From JANNAV01 sp031384695 (GTDB taxonomy: Bacteria; Pseudomonadota; Alphaproteobacteria; Rhodobacterales; Rhodobacteraceae): a stretch of 12,483 nt of DNA. The stretch lies in contig JANNAV010000153.1 in the NCBI GenBank assembly GCA_031384695.1, positions 1 through 12,483 on the forward strand, written 5' to 3'. The position numbers were made by a program, and so were the translations under genes. The notes under the pieces were generated by a model, which was given only the letters and a program-made list of their open reading frames with translations, ran no database searches and was not told the origin of the DNA. Position 1 is the stretch's first letter. Each line of letters opens with the position of its first letter. Shown here one piece after another: positions 1-7,025 of this stretch.

Positions 1-28
1 CAAGACAAGCAAGCCGCTGGTTATGTTT

Positions 29-70
29 CGTATCTCTTTTGATCAGGTGAACCTGATCAAAAGAGATACG
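29..70. repeat. Perfect 20-bp inverted repeat (long hairpin)
   Basis: The left arm CGTATCTCTTTTGATCAGGT (29-48) is the exact reverse complement of 51-70, with only GA between. The arms are AT-richer than the surrounding DNA. The element lies 29 bp beyond the stop codon of the minus-strand peptidase gene, so it could form a very stable hairpin at the end of that transcript. No U-run follows on either strand, so a classic intrinsic terminator is not shown. The right flank continues as GCTCTAA, and dispersed palindromes with similar GAGC/GCTC ends occur in alphaproteobacterial genomes (recollection, not checked). Bases 1-28 show no feature. Confidence 0.85.
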
Positions 71-99
71 CTCTAAGCGGGCTGTGCGGCGGGGCGGAT

Positions 100-1185
100 T
101 TACGCCCCGCCGCGGCCGTAGGCGGCCATCACCGCTTGCAAACGGGCGGTGTCGATGCCGGCGCAAACCTTGCCTTCGGGTTTGAACGTCGGCACATCCT
201 CGCCCGCCACGATGGCGTTGATCACGCTTTCATCAACCGCCTCGACCACCGCCTCGTAAAACGGATCCAGCAGATCCCAATTGAGCGAATGGCGGCTGAT
301 CACCGGGCCCGCACGGTGCGAGATCGGCATGTCATCGGCCACCGAAAAGGCCAGAAAGATATCGCCCGAACTGTTACCACCCGGTGTGCCCGACCGCCCG
401 ATGCCAAGCGTTGCCCGCTTGGCCACCTGCCGCAGGATCGCATCCGACAGCGGCGCATCGGTGGCGATGATCACGATGACCGACCCGTTTTCCTTGTCGC
501 GCAGCCGCTGTCCGGGCATCTCGCGGCCCACCGGCACGCCCAGCACGGTGAACCATGGCCGCAGGCCAAAGTTGGCCTGCACCAGCACCCCCACAGTATA
601 GCTTTGGCCGCCGATCACCACCCGGCGTGAGGCGGTGCCGGTGCCGCCCTTGAACTCGTAGGCGATCATGCCGTTGCCGCCACCGGAGGAGCCTTCGGCC
701 ACGGGGCCTGTGCGCGCGGCCTCCAGCGCTGCCACCGCATGCGCGGGTTTCACATGCATCGCGTTGATATCGTTCAGGCAACCATCATAGGTTTCCGCCA
801 CCACCGGCATCGCCCAGCCGTGTTCCTCGTTGAAAAACCGGCCATAGGTTTTGATCATCCATTCGGTCGCACCGCTGTGGACCGCACCGATGGCATGGGT
901 GTTGGTGATGCAGACCGGCCCGATGAAATAGCCCGCATCGTTGATCCAATGCACCCCCGTCATCTCGCCGTTGCCGTTCAGCGCGTGAAAACCGCCCCAG
1001 ACCGGGCGGGGAAAATCCTGCTCGGCGCGCGGGATGATCGCGGTCACACCCGTGCGCATGTTGCGCGCCGGATCGGTCAGGGTGGCAAAGCCAACCAGCA
1101 CGCCGGGCACATCGGTGATGGCGTTGAACGGGCCGGGCTGGCCGGGAAACGGCAATCCCAACGCGCGGCCTCGGGGTTTGGTCAT
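100..1185 (-). CDS. P1 family peptidase (DmpA/S58-like aminopeptidase)
   Basis: Predicted 361-residue member of the P1/DmpA family (MEROPS S58): Ntn-type, self-cleaving hydrolases that act as aminopeptidases, amidases or beta-peptidases. The N-terminal ITDVPGVLVGFATL stretch (about 23-36) and GVTAIIPR are typical. SSGGGNGM lies near 166-173. The family's autoprocessing site appears as GGNSSGDIFLAFS (about 269-281). The Ser of SGD (about residue 273) is the likely nucleophile, freed by cleavage just before it; Ser272 is the alternative. Length fits the family. The ATG at 1185 was chosen because family homology begins there. An in-frame TTG at 1263 would add 26 low-complexity residues across a candidate promoter. 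No secretion signal is seen, so it is probably cytoplasmic. The substrate cannot be told from sequence. It lies 114 bp downstream of the oxidoreductase gene on the same strand and may have its own promoter. Confidence 0.9.
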   Translation of the reverse strand: MTKPRGRALGLPFPGQPGPFNAITDVPGVLVGFATLTDPARNMRTGVTAIIPRAEQDFPRPVWGGFHALNGNGEMTGVHWINDAGYFIGPVCITNTHAIGAVHSGATEWMIKTYGRFFNEEHGWAMPVVAETYDGCLNDINAMHVKPAHAVAALEAARTGPVAEGSSGGGNGMIAYEFKGGTGTASRRVVIGGQSYTVGVLVQANFGLRPWFTVLGVPVGREMPGQRLRDKENGSVIVIIATDAPLSDAILRQVAKRATLGIGRSGTPGGNSSGDIFLAFSVADDMPISHRAGPVISRHSLNWDLLDPFYEAVVEAVDESVINAIVAGEDVPTFKPEGKVCAGIDTARLQAVMAAYGRGGA

Positions 1186-1230
1186 GGCGGGGTCTTTCGG
1201 GCTTGGTGTGGGGCGGATGGGCGATAAGGC

Positions 1231-1258
1231 AGTGTAACCGGTTTGCCGGTTGTGCAAA
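1231..1258 (-). promoter_or_regulatory. Candidate promoter with nested palindrome upstream of the P1 peptidase
   Basis: Read on the minus strand, TTTGCA (1258-1253) is followed after 16 nt by TACACT (1236-1231), a plausible sigma-70-type pair. The spacer is occupied by the inverted repeat AACCGG-TTTG-CCGGTT (1236-1251), placed where an operator would be. No other gene lies in this 114-bp gap. The hexamers match consensus only partly, so this is a weak prediction. Confidence 0.35.
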
Positions 1259-1299
1259 GCCAAAGAGTAGGAGCCGAACTGAAAGTCATGCGCGCGCCT

Positions 1300-2310
1300 T
1301 CAAATCCGAAACCCGTCCGGCACCGCATCGCGCCCCTCCAGCACCAGATCCGCCATCACCTCGGCCACTTTCGGGGCCATGCCGAAACCGATCTTGAAGC
1401 CGCCATTGGCCACAAACTGCCCCGGCCGCCCCGGCCATGCCCCCAACAGCGGTGCCCGGCTGGTGGCGCGGGGCCGCACCCCGGCCCAGCGCGCCACCAC
1501 CGCAGCCCCGGCAAGAACCGGCAAGGCCGCCACCGCGCGCGCCAGCAGCGCCTCGCCCAAACCGTCCACCGCCTGCGGATCTTCCCACTGGCTTTCGCTG
1601 GTCGAGCCGATGGCCACCGTGCCATCGGCATGCGGCACGATATGCAAGCCCGCCACGAACAGTTGTGCCGCATCCAGCGCCGCAAACTGCACCGCCAGCG
1701 CCTGCCCTTTCACCCCGCCGCCCGCGCCCAAAGCCTGCAGCCCCGCCACCCCGGTGGCCCAGATCACGCGGCCTTCAACCTCACCACTTCCCACCAGAAC
1801 CTCGCCACCCGAGGCCCGGATTGCGGCCACCAGTGCCGCCAGCGCCGCTTTGGGCTGCACGCGCGCGCTGAGCGTATCTTCCGCCAGCCAGCCCGAGGCG
1901 CTGGCAGGCTCCCATGCCACCCCAAGGCACGCCCTTACCCGCCACACCGCCGCATCGCCCCACAAACTGCGCGCCGAAACCGCCCGCGTCCGCGCAAGAT
2001 CCACCGCCGCCTGATCTGCCAACCCCTGCAACCGGCCCGTCCGCCCATAGCCCGTCTCACATCCCGAAGCCGCCGCCACCACCGCCCACCAGCCTTCGGC
2101 CATCAGCAGGCTTTGCAACTGAAACGCCTTCTTCGGGTTCCATTGCTCGGGCACATGCGGCGACATTGCCCCCACCAGCCCGCCACTGGCCCCCGCCCCC
2201 ACGCCCGCAGCCTCGATCACCCGCACCCGCGCGCCGCGCCGCGCCGCCTCCCATGCGATCGACAGGCCGAAGATCCCGGCCCCCATCACTGTCAGATCGA
2301 CCCTTGCCAT
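1300..2310 (-). CDS. FAD-dependent oxidoreductase, DAO family (MnmC1/ThiO-like)
   Basis: A 336-residue D-amino-acid-oxidase-fold flavoprotein. The N-terminal dinucleotide-binding motif is VMGAGIFG (8-15), followed by an acidic residue ending strand 2 (VIEAAG, 31-36) and GAGASGGLVGAMSPHV (38-53), which resembles the GASG..GA.YP segment of the E. coli MnmC oxidase domain. The C-terminal FAD motif is ANGGFKIGFGMAP (301-313). The ATG at 2310 begins immediately before the Rossmann strand and is preceded by a GGGGAAGG purine stretch. The start is only 48 bp from divergent mnmD. In E. coli MnmC the oxidase domain removes the carboxymethyl group of cmnm5(s2)U34 before the MnmD domain methylates, so this neighbour is a good candidate for that step as a free enzyme. 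It is shorter than the E. coli domain, and a glycine/sarcosine-oxidase-like or ThiO role remains possible. The family is certain; the substrate is inferred. Confidence 0.9.
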   Translation of the reverse strand: MARVDLTVMGAGIFGLSIAWEAARRGARVRVIEAAGVGAGASGGLVGAMSPHVPEQWNPKKAFQLQSLLMAEGWWAVVAAASGCETGYGRTGRLQGLADQAAVDLARTRAVSARSLWGDAAVWRVRACLGVAWEPASASGWLAEDTLSARVQPKAALAALVAAIRASGGEVLVGSGEVEGRVIWATGVAGLQALGAGGGVKGQALAVQFAALDAAQLFVAGLHIVPHADGTVAIGSTSESQWEDPQAVDGLGEALLARAVAALPVLAGAAVVARWAGVRPRATSRAPLLGAWPGRPGQFVANGGFKIGFGMAPKVAEVMADLVLEGRDAVPDGFRI

Positions 2311-2358
2311 TGCCCGCAGCCTTCCCCATGGTCCGCCCAATTCAAGGGCATAAGTTAA

Positions 2359-3021
2359 ATGGCGGTCGACGAACAGAGCAGCATCAGCTGGCGCGACGGT
2401 AGCGTGCCGGTGTCGCTGCGCTTTGACGACCCCTACTTTTCGCTGCACGATGGCCTTGCTGAGACCCGGCATGTGTTTCTGGCGGGCAACGGCCTGCCCG
2501 CGCGGCTGACCCCCGGTTTTCAGGTGGCGGAACTGGGGTTCGGCACCGGGCTGAACCTGCTGGCCACTTTGCTTGCCGCGCCGGAATGCGCCTTTGGCTA
2601 TACCAGTTTCGAGGCTTACCCGCTGCACCCCGCCGACATCGCCCGCGCGCTGGATCATTTCCCCGAGGCGCGCGCCATCGCGGACCCGCTGCTTGCGCAT
2701 CTTCTGGCAGGTGACTGCCAGTTCACCCTTGGGGCGGCCTGCGTCACCATCGTTCACGGCGATGCCCGGGGCACCCTGCCGCTTTGGCCCGGCATGGCCG
2801 ATGCGTGGTTTCTTGACGGCTTCTCCCCCGCCAAAAACCCCGAGCTGTGGTCGCCCGCGCTGATGGCCGAAGTGGCCCGCCACACCAACCCGCAGGGCAC
2901 TTTCGCCACCTATACCGCCGCAGGCCATGTCCGCCGCGCCCTGGCTGAGGCAGGCTTCACCGTCAGCCGCCTGCCCGGCCATGGCCAAAAGCGCCACATG
3001 TCCGCCGGATACCTTGCATGA
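2359..3021 (+). CDS. mnmD: tRNA (5-methylaminomethyl-2-thiouridine)(34)-methyltransferase MnmD
   Basis: Predicted SAM-dependent methyltransferase that converts nm5(s2)U34 to mnm5(s2)U34 in the wobble position of tRNAs. The 220-residue protein carries the family signatures in order: SLRFDDPYFS (19-28), SAM-binding ELGFGTGLN (58-66), SFEAYPL (83-89) and the hallmark DGFSPAKNPELW (153-164), whose Asp is the catalytic-site residue in the E. coli MnmC methyltransferase domain. TYTAAGHVRRAL (184-195) and GHGQKRHM (207-214) complete the C-terminal part. It is a single-domain enzyme, unlike the fused E. coli MnmC; the oxidase-like partner is the divergent gene at 1300-2310. AAGGG at 2344-2348 is a possible ribosome site with a long spacing. 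The stop codon overlaps the next start (ATGA), suggesting coupled translation. Confidence 0.93.
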   Translation: MAVDEQSSISWRDGSVPVSLRFDDPYFSLHDGLAETRHVFLAGNGLPARLTPGFQVAELGFGTGLNLLATLLAAPECAFGYTSFEAYPLHPADIARALDHFPEARAIADPLLAHLLAGDCQFTLGAACVTIVHGDARGTLPLWPGMADAWFLDGFSPAKNPELWSPALMAEVARHTNPQGTFATYTAAGHVRRALAEAGFTVSRLPGHGQKRHMSAGYLA

Positions 3022-3881
3022 AGGACAACCGCCGTGGCATCTGGTTGATGATCGCCACCGTGGCGGTGTTCGCCGCACAAGATGGGTTCTCGCGCCATCT
3101 GGCCGACAGCTATAACACGCTGATGGTGGTGATGGTGCGGTATTGGGTGTTCGCGGGGTTCGTGATCTTCCTTGCCCTGCGCCGCCCCGAGGGGGTGCGC
3201 GCCGCCGTCCGCTCGGTGCATCTGCGGATGCATGTGGTGCGCGCGCTGCTGCTGGTGACCGAGATTTGCGTGATCATCTACGGCTACACTCTGATCGGGC
3301 TGATCGAAAGCCATGCGGTGTTTGCCATCTGCCCGCTGTTGGTGGTGGCGCTTTGCGGCCCGGTGCTGGGCGAGCGGATCAGTTGGCAACGCTGGGCCGC
3401 AGTGGGCGCGGGCTTGGCAGGCGTCGTCATCATCCTGCGCCCCGGCAGCGGCGTGTTCAGCTGGCCCGCGGTGCTGCCGCTGATCTCGGCGGCACTGTTC
3501 GCGGTCTATTCCGTGCTGACCCGGCTCAGCGCCCGCATTGAGCCGACCTTTCCCGCCTTCTTCTGGCCCGGCATCATCGGTGCGCTGGTGATGACCGCCA
3601 TCGGCCTGCCGTTCTGGCAAAGCATCACCCCGCAAGACAGCGTTTTGCTGGGCATTTACGCAGCCCTCTCGGTGCTCTCGCACTGGCTGCTGCTGAAAAC
3701 CTATGCCGCAGCCGAAGCCTCGGCGGTGCAGCCCTTCGCCTATCTGCAAATCGTGTTCGTCTCGGGCATCGGCATCACCGTCTACGGCGAAACCCTCGCC
3801 CCCGCCGTGGCCTTTGGAGCCGCGATCGTGGTGGCCGCAGGGCTTTATGCGCTCACCCTGGAACGCAAGGCCGCGCCCTGA
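3018..3881 (+). CDS. EamA/DMT family permease (first copy)
   Basis: A 287-residue integral membrane protein of the drug/metabolite transporter superfamily, with two EamA repeats and about ten hydrophobic segments spread over the full length. The first EamA unit ends in GERISWQRWAAVGAGLAG followed by VVIILRPG (about 116-141), a motif typical of this family. The second ends in VYGETLAPAVAFGAAIVVAAG (about 255-275). The basic N-terminus (MKDNRRG) before the first segment fits a cytoplasmic start. The ATG overlaps the mnmD stop (ATGA), so the two genes are very probably cotranscribed and translationally coupled. It ends 26 bp before the convergent transglycosylase gene. Members export amino acids, metabolites or drugs; nothing in the sequence fixes the substrate, and the link to tRNA modification may be only positional. 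Confidence 0.9.
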   Translation: MKDNRRGIWLMIATVAVFAAQDGFSRHLADSYNTLMVVMVRYWVFAGFVIFLALRRPEGVRAAVRSVHLRMHVVRALLLVTEICVIIYGYTLIGLIESHAVFAICPLLVVALCGPVLGERISWQRWAAVGAGLAGVVIILRPGSGVFSWPAVLPLISAALFAVYSVLTRLSARIEPTFPAFFWPGIIGALVMTAIGLPFWQSITPQDSVLLGIYAALSVLSHWLLLKTYAAAEASAVQPFAYLQIVFVSGIGITVYGETLAPAVAFGAAIVVAAGLYALTLERKAAP

Positions 3882-3907
3882 CGGTGGATGTTGGCCCGCC
3901 CGCCCCG

Positions 3908-5869
3908 CTAGCCCTTCAGTTCCGCCGTTATCCGCACCGGGCCGACCGCACCCTTCAGCTTGGCGCGGTAGATCACCACCCCTTCCACCACGCGCATCAC
4001 ATAGGTGCGCGTTTCGGCAAAGGGGATGGTCTCGATCCAGTCCACCACATCGACATCGGCCCGGCGCGGATCGCCGAAATCGGTGATCCATTGCCGGGGC
4101 CGCCCCGGCCCAGCATTATAGCCCGCCGCGATCAACGCCAGCGCAGGCCCGAACTCGTCGGCCAACTGCCGCAAATACTGCGCGCCCAACACCACGTTAT
4201 AGGCGGGATCGCCGGTCAGCTTTGCCAGCCGATAGTCCAGCCCCAGACGTTTCGACACCGCCTGCGCCGTGGCGGGCATCACCTGCATCAGGCCGCGCGC
4301 CCCCACCGGGCTTTGCGCCGCCGGATCGAACTCGCTTTCGCGCCGCGCGATCGCCAGCGCCAGCGCCCGGCTGACCGGCAGCGCCTCGGGCACCATATCG
4401 CTGAGCGGGTAATAGGCGCGGGGCAGGATCAGGCCGCGCTCTGCCGCCGCCTTGCCGATCACCAGCGCGATATGCGCCTCGCCCATCGCCAGCGCCATAT
4501 CGGCAAGCTGATCCAGTTCCACCCCGTCCAGACCTTCGGCCAGTTGCAGCGCAAAGCGTTTGGCCAGCGTGCGGTCGCCTGCCGCCAGCAACAGCCGGGC
4601 GGCGGCCAGCACCGAAGACCCGGCAAACTCCGCGCCGCGCCAATCCGCAGGCCGCGCCTCGGACAGCAGCGCCGTATCCAGCGGCAGGCCCAGCTTTTCC
4701 GCCGCCATCAGCCCGTAAAACGCCGTCTGATAGCGCGCCGCCCGGCGGAATGCCGCCTTGGCCTCCGCCGCATCGCCCGCAGCCTCGCGTGCCCGCCCGA
4801 TCCAGTAATCGGCCCGCGCCAGCGAGATCGGCGTCGCCACAGCCGCCTTCAGCCGCTCGAAATGCTGCAAGGCGCGCCCCGCATCCCCCAGCTTGCGCAG
4901 CGCTACAAACCCCGCCACAAATTCCAGATCGGCATAGTCGGTGCCCGCCTGCAACTGATGGCCCGCCGCCACCGCATAGGCCTCGCGCGGGCGGTCCAGC
5001 CGGATCAGCCGCCGCGCGAGCAAAGCCCGCCGCTCGGCCCAGAGCTGCGGATCGCCCAAAGCCGCCGCCGACCCGCTGCGTGCGATGATCAGGGCGGTTG
5101 CATCGTCATAACGGTCCTTGCGCATCCGCCAGTCGAACCGCGCATAGGCCAGCCCCGCATCACCTGCCAGATCCTTTGGCACCGCATCCACCAGCGCGCT
5201 GACCCCGGCGCGGTCGGTGGCCAGCGCCAGCCGCGCCACCGCCAGCGCCCGCCAGCCTTCGGACACCCGCGGCAGCATCCGCTCGGCCTCGGCCACCCGG
5301 CCCCGATCCGACGAACTGGTGGCCCACAGGATCCGGTCCAGCCGCTGCTGATGCGCGGCTTGCAATCCGGGTTGCATGGCCAGCATCGCGGCCTCGTCAT
5401 CAACGGTGAAGGCCAGCGCAACCCAGGCCCGCAGTGCCTCGGCCCCGCCGTTTTGCCCCTGCGCCATCTGCGCCCGCACCAGTGCCACCGCCCCTGCCCC
5501 GCTGCGCGGTGGCTGGGCCGCAAAATACGCCAGCACCCGGGCCGGATCGGTGGAGCGCGCCACCGCCACCTCGCCCTTTTCCCGCACCAGCGCCAGCCCC
5601 GGCCAATCGGGCCTGCGGGCCAGAAACCGCTCGTAATCGCCCAGCAAAGCGCCGCCTTCGACGGCACCTGCGCGCAGGCGCTGCCATTCGATGATATCTG
5701 CGCCCACCGCGCCCGCGCCGGTGGCCGCGACCGTTGCCGCCGGCCAATCCTTCGCCGCCGTCAAAGCCAGCGCCTGCCGCAGCGCCGCCGCCTCGTCGGC
5801 CCATGCCGCCGCTGGCCACAAAGCCAGCCCCAACACCGCCACCCGCAGCCATCGCATAATGTTCATCAT
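3908..5869 (-). CDS. slt: Soluble lytic murein transglycosylase (Slt70-type)
   Basis: Predicted periplasmic enzyme that cleaves the MurNAc-GlcNAc glycan bond of peptidoglycan to give 1,6-anhydro ends. With the ATG at 5869 the product has 653 residues. A signal peptide covers about 1-24 (basic start, hydrophobic core VAVLGLALW, cleavage after AWA before DEAA). Next comes a long Ala-rich alpha-helical superhelix (about 25-490), then an SLT catalytic domain. Its motifs are ARRESEFDPAAQSPVGARG with the catalytic Glu near 511, LMQVMPATA, GAQYLRQL, AAGYNAGPGR and ETRTYVMRV. Length is typical of Slt70-like proteins. A TTG at 5905 is in frame but would bury the signal peptide, so it was rejected; the ATG at 5857 is a possible alternative. 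The gene is divergent from dapA, which supplies the peptidoglycan diamino acid. Confidence 0.93.
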   Translation of the reverse strand: MMNIMRWLRVAVLGLALWPAAAWADEAAALRQALALTAAKDWPAATVAATGAGAVGADIIEWQRLRAGAVEGGALLGDYERFLARRPDWPGLALVREKGEVAVARSTDPARVLAYFAAQPPRSGAGAVALVRAQMAQGQNGGAEALRAWVALAFTVDDEAAMLAMQPGLQAAHQQRLDRILWATSSSDRGRVAEAERMLPRVSEGWRALAVARLALATDRAGVSALVDAVPKDLAGDAGLAYARFDWRMRKDRYDDATALIIARSGSAAALGDPQLWAERRALLARRLIRLDRPREAYAVAAGHQLQAGTDYADLEFVAGFVALRKLGDAGRALQHFERLKAAVATPISLARADYWIGRAREAAGDAAEAKAAFRRAARYQTAFYGLMAAEKLGLPLDTALLSEARPADWRGAEFAGSSVLAAARLLLAAGDRTLAKRFALQLAEGLDGVELDQLADMALAMGEAHIALVIGKAAAERGLILPRAYYPLSDMVPEALPVSRALALAIARRESEFDPAAQSPVGARGLMQVMPATAQAVSKRLGLDYRLAKLTGDPAYNVVLGAQYLRQLADEFGPALALIAAGYNAGPGRPRQWITDFGDPRRADVDVVDWIETIPFAETRTYVMRVVEGVVIYRAKLKGAVGPVRITAELKG

Positions 5870-5947
5870 GTGTCCGAGTCTGCCCCACCCCGCGCCCCCC
5901 TTCAACCCACAACCCCGTCATCAAGCCACCAAGGGCAATTCCCCGCC

Positions 5948-6015
5948 TTCGCCTGACAACCGCCTCCGCCTGGCATCCGCCTTCGCCTGGCAACCGCCTC
6001 CGCTTGGCAATCACC
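5948..6015. repeat. 17-bp tandem repeat, four copies
   Basis: Four consecutive 17-bp units run 5948-5964, 5965-5981, 5982-5998 and 5999-6015, with the pattern T(T/C)CGCCTGGCAACCGCC. Copies 1 and 3 differ at one base, and copies 2 and 4 carry a few more changes. A decayed fifth copy may begin at 6016. The repeat fills the middle of the 220-bp gap between the divergent slt and dapA genes. The unit is not a multiple of three and lies in no credible reading frame. It could be replication slippage or an array of protein-binding sites. Confidence 0.8.
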
Positions 6016-6032
6016 TCTGCGCCCGCTAGGAA
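6004..6032 (+). promoter_or_regulatory. Candidate dapA promoter
   Basis: TTGGCA (6004-6009) lies inside the fourth copy of the 17-bp repeat and is followed, after exactly 17 nt, by TAGGAA (6027-6032). Transcription would start about 50 bp before dapA. The -35 hexamer is good and the -10 is poor, so confidence is low. Confidence 0.3.
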
Positions 6033-6089
6033 GGGCGCGGCTACATTGCGGCGATTCACCAAATCCGCCGCCTCAGGGAGACGCGCGCC

Positions 6090-6965
6090 ATGATCCAAGG
6101 GTCGATCCCCGCACTGGTAACGCCGTTCGCGAACGGCAGCCTTGATCTGGCAACGCTGCAAAAACTAGTGGACTGGCATATCGCCGAAGGGTCCAGTGGT
6201 CTGGTGCCGGTTGGCACCACCGGCGAAAGCCCGACGCTCACCCACGAGGAACACCAGACCGTGATCGAGGCGGTGGTGCAGGCCGCCGCAGGCAGGGTGC
6301 CGGTGATCGCTGGGGCGGGCTCCAACAACACCGCCGAAGGGATCAGCCTGATCCGCCATGCCGAGCGCGTGGGGGCCAGCGCCGCCCTTGTTGTCACCCC
6401 CTATTACAACCGGCCAACGCAGGCCGGCCTGATCGCGCATTATACGGCACTGCATGATTGCTGTGCCCTGCCGATCATCATCTACAACATCCCGGCCCGG
6501 TCGGTGGTGGATATGACGCCCGAAACCATGGGCATACTGGCGCGGTTGCCGCGCATCATCGGCGTCAAGGATGCAACCGCCAAGATCGAGCGTGTGAGCC
6601 AGCAGCGCGCCATCTGCGGCACCGGTTTCATCCAGCTTTCCGGCGAGGATGCCACGGCACTTGCCTTTAACGCCCATGGCGGGGTGGGCTGCATCTCGGT
6701 CACCGCCAACGTCGCGCCGCGCCTGTGTGCCGAATTTCAGGCGGCCACCCTGCGCGGCGATTTCGCAAGTGCACTGGCCTATCAGGACCGCCTGATGCCG
6801 CTGCACGAGGCGATTTTCATCGAGCCGGGGTTGGTTGGGGCCAAATACGGGCTGTCGCTTCTGGGCCTGTGCCGCGAGGACGTGCGCCTGCCGCTGGTGG
6901 GCCTGACGGATGGCACCAAAGCCCGCATCAAAGCCGCGATGCAGCACGCAGGGTTGATCGCGTGA
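6090..6965 (+). CDS. dapA: 4-hydroxy-tetrahydrodipicolinate synthase
   Basis: Condenses pyruvate with aspartate semialdehyde, the first committed step to diaminopimelate and lysine, in the cytoplasm. The 291-residue product is full length for the (beta/alpha)8 lyase family. The E. coli active-site residues are all present with a one-residue shift: Thr43-Thr44 in GTTGESP, Tyr106 in TPYYNRPTQ, Tyr132 and Arg137 in YNIPARS, and the Schiff-base Lys160 in GVKDATAKIERV. SGEDATAL (184-191) and GGVGCISVTANVAP (197-210) are further family motifs. AGGGAG at 6075-6080 is a well-spaced ribosome site for the ATG at 6090. It is divergent from the murein transglycosylase gene, and both act on cell-wall metabolism. 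A permease gene follows after 60 bp. Confidence 0.97.
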   Translation: MIQGSIPALVTPFANGSLDLATLQKLVDWHIAEGSSGLVPVGTTGESPTLTHEEHQTVIEAVVQAAAGRVPVIAGAGSNNTAEGISLIRHAERVGASAALVVTPYYNRPTQAGLIAHYTALHDCCALPIIIYNIPARSVVDMTPETMGILARLPRIIGVKDATAKIERVSQQRAICGTGFIQLSGEDATALAFNAHGGVGCISVTANVAPRLCAEFQAATLRGDFASALAYQDRLMPLHEAIFIEPGLVGAKYGLSLLGLCREDVRLPLVGLTDGTKARIKAAMQHAGLIA

Positions 6966-7025
6966 TCAGGCCCCGGCGTCTGGCGGATGTGGTCCGTATC
7001 CCGCGCCAGGATCCTGCGTGGCGGG

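Noticed and set aside
1243..2358. Long plus-strand frame opposite the FAD oxidoreductase
   Set aside because: Pro/Arg/His-rich composition typical of the antisense of a GC-rich gene; the minus-strand product has clear FAD motifs.
2311..3078. Upstream extension of the FAD oxidoreductase through the mnmD region
   Set aside because: Adds about 256 residues antisense to mnmD and places the Rossmann motif in mid-protein; the ATG at 2310 is right before it.
3884..5956. 690-codon plus-strand frame opposite the transglycosylase
   Set aside because: Low-complexity, Arg/Pro/Gln-rich; the minus strand encodes a convincing signal peptide and SLT domain.
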